From Clitopilus passeckerianus (taxonomy: Eukaryota; Basidiomycota; Agaricomycetes; Agaricales; Entolomataceae): DNA of 64,000 nucleotides. The position numbers and the translations under genes were made by a program. Position 1 is the first letter of the stretch. The number at the start of each line of letters is the position of its first letter. Shown here piece after piece: positions 55,798-64,000 of the stretch. The notes beneath the pieces were generated by a model. The model saw only the letters and a list, made by a program, of their open reading frames with translations, had not been told where the DNA came from and made no database searches. The DNA lies in assembly GCA_944990035.1 (NCBI GenBank), contig CALYLX010000029.1, forward strand, positions 56,654 to 120,653, written 5' to 3'.

Positions 55798-57182
55798 TTA
55801 TCGATTTCCCAGCCCGCTGAGTGACCATGCGACTCTATTCCTGAAAAGCGGAATGTATCCCATGAAACGCAGCAGCCAGTATTGAAAATTGAAAGTTCCG
55901 CCCACGGAGAATATGGTGACAGCCTTCATCAGTTTCTTCGTCAATCGGATCTGCCATAGGGCCTTGTCCCTCCGACTTGTAACGTAGCCACTGAGAACCT
56001 CGAGTTCCTTGCCAGAATCACCTTCGCTCGAGTTCAGGTAATGAGCAAGGACAGGCCCAAGGCCAACGGCATCTCGGATACCCAGGTTCATACCGAGACC
56101 GCCAGCTGGAGAATGGATGTGCGCTGCGTCGCCAAGGAGGAAGATAAAGTTCGAGTGTTCGGCGTCTGAGGATTTCATGAAAGTATCGGCAATGGCAGAA
56201 TGGGTCCTGAAGCGGGTGGCCCAAAGCTTCTTTGAGATCTGTACCGGGTTTGGGTTCACCGAGGGATCAGAAGAAAGCGGGATGGGACCTTGCTTGTTCA
56301 GGTGTTCTTGCAAAAACTCGAGTGAAGGGTCACGGGGTGCTTCGGAAGCAGGGACATTGAAGCCAATGCGATACCTCTGCTCCGATGATGAGGATTCGCG
56401 AGGGAGTGTGGCTAGGAGAAATACTCCGCCACCTGCACCAGTCCCAACCACTCCCGCCTTTGGGAGCATTGGACTGTCCTTCGAGAAGCAGACGTCGGCG
56501 AGGATCATTTGGGCAAGTCGCTCATCTGGGGCATCTCCATCCGGATCCTTGAAATTTATCCCCGATATTTGGCGAATCTGAGGGGAGGTAATGAGAAACA
56601 TTGATACTGAACACCGCGAACAGAATGCGTACCACAGATCTTGCACCGTCAGCAGCGATGATATGTTGAGCAACGATGGTGCTCGTGGAATCAAAGGTGA
56701 CCTCGTAAGGCCCGTCATCCCGGGTTTTGAGGCCGACAACCTTCTCGCCTCTCCGTACTGTAATTCCCAGCTCTTGGAGATGTTTTTCCAAGAGTTCTTC
56801 GGTGTCCCTCTGCGAGAGGAGAAGTACGTATGGGAACTTCGTGTAGGAGGAGAGGCTGGAGAAATCTGTAACTGGTATCTTGGTTTTACGGTCGCAGAGT
56901 TCCATGGTTTGACCTGGAATGCCTTTCTTTGCTAGGGAGTCTGCACATCCAACAGAGTCCAGAGACTATGCGATGTCATAAGCTTGAACTTCAACAATTG
57001 TAGGAAATCCTCACCTCCATGGTAGCGGCATGTATAGTGATAGCTCGCGTGGCTTCACCGATGAAGGCCGCTTGATCGACGATGACAAAGTCCTTGAAGC
57101 CGTTCTTAACCAGTGAGATGGCTGCAGACAGGCCGGTCGGACCTGCACCGACAATGAGTAGGGCAGTGTTCTGAGTGGTCAT
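55798..57182 (-). CDS. FAD-dependent monooxygenase (PheA/TfdB type), copy 1
   Basis: Class A flavoprotein hydroxylase; aromatic or polyketide substrates are typical, and the actual substrate is unknown. The start MTTQNTALLIVGAGPTGLSA carries the FAD-binding GxGPTG; KDFVIVDQA gives the ribose-binding acid. The motifs FPYVLLLSQRDTEELLEKHL and IIAADGARSVVR (DG motif) follow, then MILADVCFSKDSPML and NFIFLLGDAAHIHSPAGGLG with MNLGIRDAVGLG (GD motif). The tail SVGGTFNFQYWLLRFMG ends at 55798. At about 430 residues it lacks the C-terminal thioredoxin-like domain of phenol hydroxylases. Three introns. It is about 80% identical by eye to the next gene, with shared introns, in tandem. Confidence 0.88.
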
Positions 57183-57440
57183 GGCAGTTGAGGTATGGGG
57201 CGTCTTCTGAGGCTGTCAAGCTAGACTTTTATACATGGATGGGAAGCATCAGGGATCCAACGGATGGTAGGATGGATTCGGAATGTGACACCGCCCAGAA
57301 CCTTGACCTGGGGAGTAGTGCCCGGATACACGGATATACGTCATGGTAATGTAAATGTATTGGCCTCGGGCATAGCCACAATCATCTGGTGCCATCCACC
57401 CATTCTTTATTCTGTCTTCAGCTGTAATCCCTAATTATTT
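57183..57440. promoter_or_regulatory. Promoter of monooxygenase copy 1
   Basis: It holds blocks that recur upstream of copy 2: GTCAAGCTAGACTTT starting at 57215 (33 bp above the ATG in both genes) and AATGTGACACCGCCCAGA at about 57282-57299 (AATGTGACACCTCCCAGA upstream of copy 2). Confidence 0.55.
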
Positions 57441-57590
57441 GAGGTCTTGTACGCGGCCACAATCTGTTCCAGGTCTCTACCCGGTGGTTGAGATCTGGTA
57501 TCTCATTTTCTTCGAGAACTTGTACGGGTTGCGCGTATTAGTACATTCAATAACAGTGGCTTCACAGAGTCCTCTCTCAGCCATTTTCTC
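57441..57590 (+). pseudogene. Decayed fragment of the TPR gene's 3' part
   Basis: Sequence here aligns by eye with 55138-55300 of the intact TPR gene: GAGGTCTTGTACGC against GAAGTCTTGTACGC, then GTGGTTGAGATCTG identical in both, then ATCTCATTTTCTTCGA against ATCTCATCTTCCGA, then a GGCTTCACAGA-like match to GCGTCACAGA. Frame is lost through indels. It lies on the same strand and side relative to monooxygenase copy 2 as the intact gene does to copy 1, so it is a passenger of the same duplication. The stretch between it and copy 2's stop (about 140 bp against about 500 bp for copy 1) has lost sequence. Confidence 0.75.
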
Positions 57591-57731
57591 TTCTTTGACA
57601 GTTTACCACCAGAACTTCCAAATGTTCGCGTGTACACTTCTCCTCAGAGGTCAAATTGGAACAACTATACAATAGTTATTCATATATGTGCCGAACAACA
57701 ATAGCTGTTCGGACGAGTATAATCATACATG

Positions 57732-59122
57732 TTATCGATTTCCCAGTCCACTGAGTGCCCATGCGACCTTGTTTCTGAAAAGCGGAATAGATCCCAGGAT
57801 ACGCAGTAACCAGTACTGAAAATTGAAGGTTCCGCCCACGGAAAATATGCTGGCACCCTTCAGAATTCTCTTCGTCAATCGAATCTGCGATAACGCCTTG
57901 TCCCGGCGACCTGTGATATATCCGCTGAGAACCTCCAGGTTTTTCCCGGAATTACCTTCGCTTGAGTTCAGGTAATTAGCAAGGACAGGCCCAAGGCCGA
58001 CGGCGTCTCGGATACCTAGGTTCATACCCAGACCACCAGCTGGTGCATGGATATGTGCTGCATCTCCGATAAGGAGGACAAAGTTGGCGTGTTCGGCATC
58101 CGATGGTTTTATGAAGGTGTCAGCGATGGCGGAGTGAGTCCTAAAGCGCGAGGACCACAACTTCTTTGAAATGTGTACAGGGTTGGGATTTATCGAAGGA
58201 TCAGAGGACAGTGGGATAGGACCTTGTCTGTTCATACAGCCTTGCAGAAATTCAATCGAGGGGTCACGAGGGGCTTCACCCTCAGTGATGCTGAAGCCAA
58301 GGCGATACTTCCGATCCGACGACTGGGGGTCGTGAGGGAGTGCGATTATGAAAGACATTGCGCCGCCGACGCCAGTGCCTAGCATTCCCGCTTTGGGGAG
58401 CATAGGGCTATCCGCAGAGAAATTGACGTCGGCGAGGATGATTTGTCGAAGTCGCGCATCAGGCATGTCTCCGTCCGGGTCCTTGAAATCTATCCCAGAA
58501 ACCTGACGAATCTAGAGGGTAGTTAATGAGCTAGCTGTAGGCATAAAATGCTATAGCTAGGTTACATACCACAGATCTTGCGCCGTCAGCACCGATGATA
58601 TGATTGGCAACGATGGTGCCAGTCGCGGAGTCAAAGGTAACCTCATATCGACCGTCATCCTGGGTTTTCAGACCGATAACTTTCTCGCCTCTCCGCACTA
58701 TAATTCCTAGCTCTTGTAGATGTTTCTGCAAAAGCTCTTCGATATCTTTTTGTGAGAGGAGAAGTACGTATGGGAAATTTGTATATGGCGAGAGGCAGGA
58801 ATAATCCGTGACTGGAATCTTGTTCTTCCTGTCGCAAAGCTCCACAGTTTTCCCAGGTAGGCCGACCTCTGCCATACAGTCTGCACATCCAATAGACTCC
58901 AGAGCCTGTACGACGTTACCAGCTTGAACCTCAGCAATCATGAAAACCTCTCACCTCCATTGTAGCCGCATGAAGAGTGATGGCTCTTGTGGTCTCCCCA
59001 ACAGAACTTGCTTGGTCGACAATCACAAAGTCCTTGAAGCCGTTCTTAACCAAAGAGATGGCCACAGAAAGGCCCGTTGGCCCAGCGCCAACAATGAGTA
59101 GCGTAGTGTTTTGAGTGGCCAT
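57732..59122 (-). CDS. FAD-dependent monooxygenase (PheA/TfdB type), copy 2
   Basis: Tandem paralogue of the preceding gene. The start MATQNTTLLIVGAGPTGLSV at 59122 (in-frame sequence above it has no ATG) has the FAD GxGPTG motif and KDFVIVDQA. Then come ESIGCADCMAEVGLPGKTVE, YVLLLSQKDIEELLQKHLQE, the DG motif HIIGADGARSVV and the GD motif NFVLLIGDAAHIHAPAGGLG with MNLGIRDAVG. It ends SIFSVGGTFNFQYWLLRILG and stop at 57732. Substitutions relative to copy 1 are spread along the protein while all flavin motifs are kept in both, so both appear functional. Divergent from DPP III at about 315 bp. Substrate unknown. Confidence 0.88.
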
Positions 59123-59437
59123 GACAGTCAAGATGTAGGGTGTTTTCTGGCCCCGTCAAGCCAGACTTTATGTACGGATAATTGTCGCCTGAGAAACATC
59201 AGGAAGGGATACACGGTTAATACGCAAGAATAAATGTGACACCTCCCAGACATTGGCACCAGAGAGAGTGATGGCACCAGGATGAACGGAAGTGAGTCAT
59301 CCGCGTTTCGTCAGCGACTAAAGTGGCGCATATTGCCCGGAACTTGGACTGTGGGAATGAACTTCCTTTCTCACCCGGAATCGTGATCAATCGCAACAAC
59401 GTCAACAGCACTTCGTGGTTCTGCAACTACAATCATC
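59123..59437. promoter_or_regulatory. Divergent promoter monooxygenase copy 2 / DPP III
   Basis: It contains GTCAAGCCAGACTTT starting at 59155 and AATGTGACACCTCCCAGA at about 59233-59250, matching the copy 1 promoter blocks. The remainder presumably serves DPP III. Confidence 0.5.
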
Positions 59438-62400
59438 ATGGTTGTGCATTCAGATCGTTTCTTGGCTGACCGTGCCGCACCGTTGTGCGGCATGGACATT
59501 GTGAAATCGTTTGAACAGCTCAGGTATGAATTAGCAATGATCGGCCTTTCTCTACCACAACTGATCGACAAATGAAGTGAGCAAGAGAAGAAATATGCGC
59601 ATTATCTAGGTTTGGCTTCTTGGGCAGGCGCACGAATCATTCAAGGTAACTTGACGCGACGCTCTGCCTAGATGTCTAAGGTTGAGGCGTTATTCAGGAC
59701 AATGGACTCCTCAGGCGACTGATCTCTACGATCTCCTGATCTTGATATTCAGCAATGGTTCCCAAGATGCGCTCGCGGATCTCAAAGCTCTGCAATCCAA
59801 GTCGGGTGTTTCTTCGGAGGAATGGAACGACCTACTTCAGTATACTGTGCAGGTATGTATCTATAGCTCACCCCTACCTGGTACACAGATGTTGACTACA
59901 TCCCTTGACAGGTGACCAGCAACTTGGTGAACTATAAATCATTCGGTTTCACAAAAATCGTACCTCGTATTCCATCGGACAAGTTTGAAACTATCGTCAA
60001 CAACTCTGAGAACAACAAGAAGGCTCTGGAGCTGTGGAACAAGGTTAGTTACAAATATTTTTTTCCCTCAGCAAGCCACGTCTGACCCCCCATGGCGCTA
60101 ACAGCTCAAAGAACATATTTACGCGCTTTCTCCTGACGAGGAACTATTCATCGGCAAGAGGAACCTGGGTCACATCTCCAACTACTATCTCGGAGAGACC
60201 CCGACAGACGAGGAAGTGGCCGCCGTACAGAATGCTGCAGAGAAGTTAGGTGTAGACGTCCTTAACACACGGTGAGCTTCTACTGATTATGCGCAGAAAT
60301 TCCGTTCCTGATAAAAGACAGTGTTGTTAAAACTGGCGCCAATGATTTCACACTTCTTGTTGCCTCAGCCAAGAGCAGCCCATCCCAGCTGCACAACATT
60401 GAAACTGAATCTGCGAAGATCAATCTGAAGGTTGAATATGGAGATTTCTCTGACGCCCTTCAGAAAGCCGCAGATGCTCTTCGCGAGGCAAGCACGTAAT
60501 GCGGAATGTCAAACCAATAGGTCTGACTTTCCTTTTTGCAGGCTCGGAAATATGCTGCAAATGATCACCAGGTCAAGATGATTGAGAATTACATCAAATC
60601 GTGAGCCAGAGGATTGATCGTCTTCGGTCACGTTCGAATGAATCATTGGTAGTTTCGAGACGGGCTCCATTGAAGACCACAAGGTCGGGTCCACTTACTG
60701 GGTCAAAGACGTGGGACCAGTTGTCGAGTCTTACATCGGGGTAGGACCTCTCTGTCTCCGTGATGTAAGCCACTTAACGTCTTCATCAGTTTGTTGAGAC
60801 CTACGTCGACCCCTACGGCGGGAGGGCTGAATGGGAAGGTGAGCAGTCCTAAGACTATTATAAGCACAAGGCGACCTAATTTCATCTAAGGCTTCACCGC
60901 AATCGTGAACAAGGCCCTCAGTGCTAAGTACGAGACCCTGGTGAACCAAGCACCCGAACTCATCAAGTCCCTTCCTTGGGGGCCCGAATTCGAGGTGGAT
61001 GTGTTCAGAAAGCCGGATTTTACCGCCCTAGAGGTAGTTTCTTTTGCGACAGGAGGTTCGTAACTCCCCGCGCGCATGCATGTTCAATGATTTAAATTGT
61101 CCGTTTTAGGCATCCCTGCTGGAATTAACATTCCTGTTCGTACTTCTTGGCGTTTGAAGGATCGCTGACAAATTCCCCTACTAGAATTACTACGACATTC
61201 GCGAGAAAACCGGATTTAAGAATGTTTCGTTGGCTGTGAGTATAAAACGACTGTCCAGGTCAGCAAATGTCCTCATTCACACAATTCAGAATATTCTGGC
61301 AGCCAAAGCTCCCAGTACGCGTTTATTCTCAGCCCACAGAGGGGCCACACATTGACAGCGCCTGTAGACGAGGAACTCACCTTCGTTCATCCCGATGATG
61401 CGGATCTCTACAACGCATGGGATAGTAAAGCCTTTGAAGTCCAGGTTGCAAATCACGAACTTCTGGGACATGGCTCCGGTAAGCTCTTCGAAGAGGGCCC
61501 AGATGGGAAAAAGAATTTCGATCCCGAGAAGGTGCCGTCCTTTTCATGCGCGGTTTTTGGTATCTTACTGAGAATGAGCCAATAGGTTATCAACCCTTTG
61601 ACTGGCAAACCTATGTGAGTCCATCGGTGGCCTAGATGAACAAAACCTGCAACAAGATTTAGCACGTCTTGGTACAAACCTGGCCAGACCGCGGGATCTG
61701 TTCTTGGGGAGGTTTCTTCGTCAATGGAAGAATGCCGTGCCGAATTAGTGGCGTTATATCGTGAGTTTCACCTTACTCAGGGTGTGTGCCTTTGTAATAA
61801 ATGTCCTGTGTGTAAAGTGGTCGGAAACCGTGATATCCTCAAGATATTCAACGTTCGTGAATTCAACCTGGGCGATGAGATGTCTTGCTGAATATCTGCT
61901 ATAGTTGACCGAGGAAAAGGATGTCGAGGATGTGCAGTACATCTCGTTCCTCCTCATGGCGAGAGCTGGTCTGCGAGCTTTGGAATTCTACGATCCCGAC
62001 AAGAAGAAGCACGGTCAAGCTCACATGCAAGCGCGTCTTGGCATTACAAGGCATCTAATTAACTCTGGAATTGCTCATCTGGAAGAGGTCCGTGATGACA
62101 ACGGGGTATTAACCAACTTGTACATACGGGTAAGCAAATTTATGTTGTCACTTGTATCTTTGGATTAATCGTGTGTCAGGTTGACCGTGCCAAAGTGCTG
62201 AACGAGGGCAAAGACGCTGTTGGAAAGGTGCTCGTCAATCTCCAGGTCTTGAAAAGCACTGCGGATGGGGCAGGTGCCCGCAAGTTCTACACTGACCTTA
62301 CAACGCCACTTCCCGGATGGGATGGAGAGATTCGTGATCTTGTATTGAGGAAAAAACAGGTGTGTGCCATGCAACTCACGGTCCACCTCGTGTGAACTGT

Positions 62401-62526
62401 TGTTTTCAGCCTCGCAAGATCTTCGTTCAACCAAACACATTCATTGTTGGCGATAAGGTTCAGCTCAAGGATTACCCCCTGACTGCGGAGGGAGCAATCC
62501 AGAGCTTCATCGAGCGCAGGCTGTAA
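59438..62526 (+). CDS. Dipeptidyl peptidase III (zinc metallopeptidase M49)
   Basis: Cytosolic zinc exopeptidase that removes dipeptides from the N-termini of short peptides. The start [20 protein letters not shown] leads to [20 protein letters not shown] (family N-terminal block). Then follow [52 protein letters not shown] and [19 protein letters not shown]. The catalytic part has [20 protein letters not shown], the zinc motif HELLGH (about 61458) followed by GSGKLF, and the second motif EECRAE (about 61730), with ALYL after. The C-terminus is [20 protein letters not shown] to [11 protein letters not shown] and TAA at 62526. Both zinc-binding motifs and the catalytic Glu are intact. At least thirteen introns. 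Confidence 0.94.
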
Positions 62527-62660
62527 CATCGTATTTTTGAGTTGGTTATTACGCACGATAGCAATGTATTAAGCAGGATTACAACAAATAGGTATAGGGT
62601 ATAAATAGTCGTGGGTCTAGAGGTTGTTCGGCAGAATGCAATCAAATGTCCTATAGGGTA

Positions 62661-64000
62661 CTAAAGTGTTTCGCGGACAAGGGCAACCAGAACTGTGACG
62701 CTGGAATAAAGTTAGTCAACCATTGTGAGGACAATGGGAAGGGTGGCTCACTCGTCAAATTTCTGGGATGAATGATCATGAGCGAAGACCTCGTGTGAAA
62801 GATGTATGACTTACGCCGCCTCTGAAGAACATGCCATGTCGTGCTGCCTCCTCTGTGTGTTTTATCAGACATGACAGGCAGACAGCGAGGTGGAGGTACT
62901 CACTCTCGAAGGGACTAATCCGGGTTTTGCTGCGTCCACACTGTTGAGCATAGTGGACCAAAGAGTCCGCAACTAGTTGCGCGTATTCATCTTCAGAGCC
63001 GCCTCGTCTTGCGGCCAGTGAACAGATGGTGAGGATCTCCGAAGTGAAGACATTGTCCGACATGCCATCGGTCTAAATACACCTCATCAGCGCTGGCAGT
63101 GCCCGAATTGAAGAAGACCTACGAAAGCAATGACTATATCACCGTCAATGAGTTGTGTTCGAGCCGTTTCTGCTTCACTTGGTGAATCTACGCAAGCTCG
63201 AGGAAACTTTCGCATTTCACTCGCAGGGAGTTTAGTGAGTTGCCTTGTCAAGTCAGTTCCTCGAAGCGAATTTGATATGCGATGGGTAAATGACGTACTT
63301 TGGGCAGTTAAAAAAATGTGTCTGCGGCCGTTGCTTGTGTAGAACCGAGTTTGAGCGGACAATGATGTATCCGCTGTCCCCAAGACTTGGGAGCACTGAG
63401 TAAGGGCTTGAAGTGTGGTGGGGCAATCAACGTACTTTGCAGAGCGAAGGACGCCTGAAGAAGCGTTTATAGTGATAAGGCAAGCTGTGCTAGCACCTTT
63501 AGATATTCTTTGAGTTCTCGAGTCAAGTCGATTAGAAGGAAATGTATACCAGCCGGGACAGACTTTTCACGGATGACGCCGCCATATGCCAGATCTAAGC
63601 ATTCATACGGGGTCATCTCCCAACCTTCAATCTGCTCACGTTCTTCGTAGTCCAATGTTGGGTCGACTTCGGGCTCACCAGCCCAAGCATTCTTAGAGTA
63701 TCGATGGGCGTGAAACATAAGGGCTTGCGAGAACAATGCCGGGTCGACACCGCTTTCCTCCCATCCCCCTACTCCGTCGGCAACTCCGAAAGCGACACCC
63801 TTAAAGCGTTTTTGTTGGTAAAGGAGAGTCTTCGAAGAATCGGGGGAACGTACTGATTGGTTCCGCATCTGGGGATATGTGTTAGTCCCAGTATTCTTAT
63901 CAGCATCAAGGAAGCATTACGAAACGCACGTCTGCAATGTAAAAAAAGTCCTGTCCACAGTCCACACTTTTGACTTCTTTTGGTCGCGACAGTTGTTGGT
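62661..64000 (-). CDS. PTC7: PP2C-type protein phosphatase, PTC7/Azr1-like, 5' partial
   Basis: Metal-dependent Ser/Thr phosphatase; yeast Ptc7 acts in mitochondria on coenzyme Q biosynthesis proteins. The N-terminus is beyond the right edge. Inside the window the order is VDCGQDFFYIAD, MRNQSVRSP, FKGVAFGVADGVGGWEESGV with the metal-binding DGVGGW, then MTPYECLDLAYGGVIREKSV. Next are LITINASSGVLR-type residues, LGDSGYIIVRSN (second metal motif), the QLTKLPASEMRKFPRAC block, TDGMSDNVFTSEI (third metal motif), ISPFESEY and the C-terminal VTVLVALVRETL with stop at 62661. DGVGGW, GDSG and TDGxxDN identify the Ptc7/PPTC7 subgroup. At least eight introns. Confidence 0.88.

Noticed and set aside
57439..57675. 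Open + strand frame of 78 codons between the two monooxygenases
   Set aside because: Not a gene. Its DNA matches the 3' part of the TPR gene in a different frame, so it is reported as a decayed duplicate.

Overview
The window is nuclear DNA from a filamentous basidiomycete, most likely an Agaricomycete. Almost every gene is cut by several introns of about 50-70 bp with GT-AG (sometimes GC-AG) ends. Genes are densely packed on both strands. Several families are ones I know mainly from Agaricomycetes: a DUF6729-type protein with AT-hooks, a 79-residue Cys-rich protein beginning MCHN, a secreted GH5-like protein with a long insert, and a UPF0658 Golgi protein. I saw no rRNA, tRNA, CRISPR array or intact transposon. 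Reading frames were joined by eye, so outer CDS limits are more certain than individual splice sites.

Layout. 1-2080 (-): AT-hook/DUF6729 gene, running off the left edge and apparently frameshifted. 2966-4636 (-): ESCRT-I Vps23/TSG101, divergent from 4877-6736 (+), a TEA/ATTS transcription factor. 7188-10040 (-): Noc3, divergent from 10174-13034 (+) APC5. APC5 is followed on the same strand by an XMAP215-type protein with five TOG arrays (13135-20241) and a glycerol-3-phosphate acyltransferase (20420-23214). 23743-24366 (-): orphan. 25264-26744 (+): eIF2B alpha. 26745-29047 is gene-poor, with one possible small gene. 29048-30444 (+): K/T-type cyclin. 30957-33102 (-): an orphan with unclear splicing and the small Cys-rich protein. 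33746-34387 (-) bS21m and 34493-35545 (+) Gir2/RWDD1 share a 105-bp promoter. 35657-37431 (-): Eht1-like alpha/beta hydrolase. 38106-41333 (+): disordered protein of about 1018 residues. 41419-42548 (-) SDR and 42712-44311 (+) SET methyltransferase are divergent. 44758-46607 (+) UPF0658; 46933-50127 (+) FHIP/RAI16-like; 50227-51194 (-) DNAJC9-like; 51542-53795 (-) GH5-like; 54029-55582 (+) mitochondrial TPR protein. 55798-57182 and 57732-59122 (-) are tandem FAD monooxygenases. 59438-62526 (+) DPP III; 62661-64000 (-) PTC7-type phosphatase, partial.

Most genes are conserved housekeeping functions: mitosis (APC5, XMAP215), translation control (eIF2B alpha, Gir2), ribosome assembly (Noc3), endosomal traffic (Vps23, FHIP) and lipid synthesis (GPAT). 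The most unusual parts are two. The first is a recent segmental duplication at 55.1-59.3 kb that copied an FAD monooxygenase, its promoter and the tail of the neighbouring TPR gene, which survives as a decaying remnant. The second is the secreted GH5-like protein, whose two catalytic glutamates both appear replaced.
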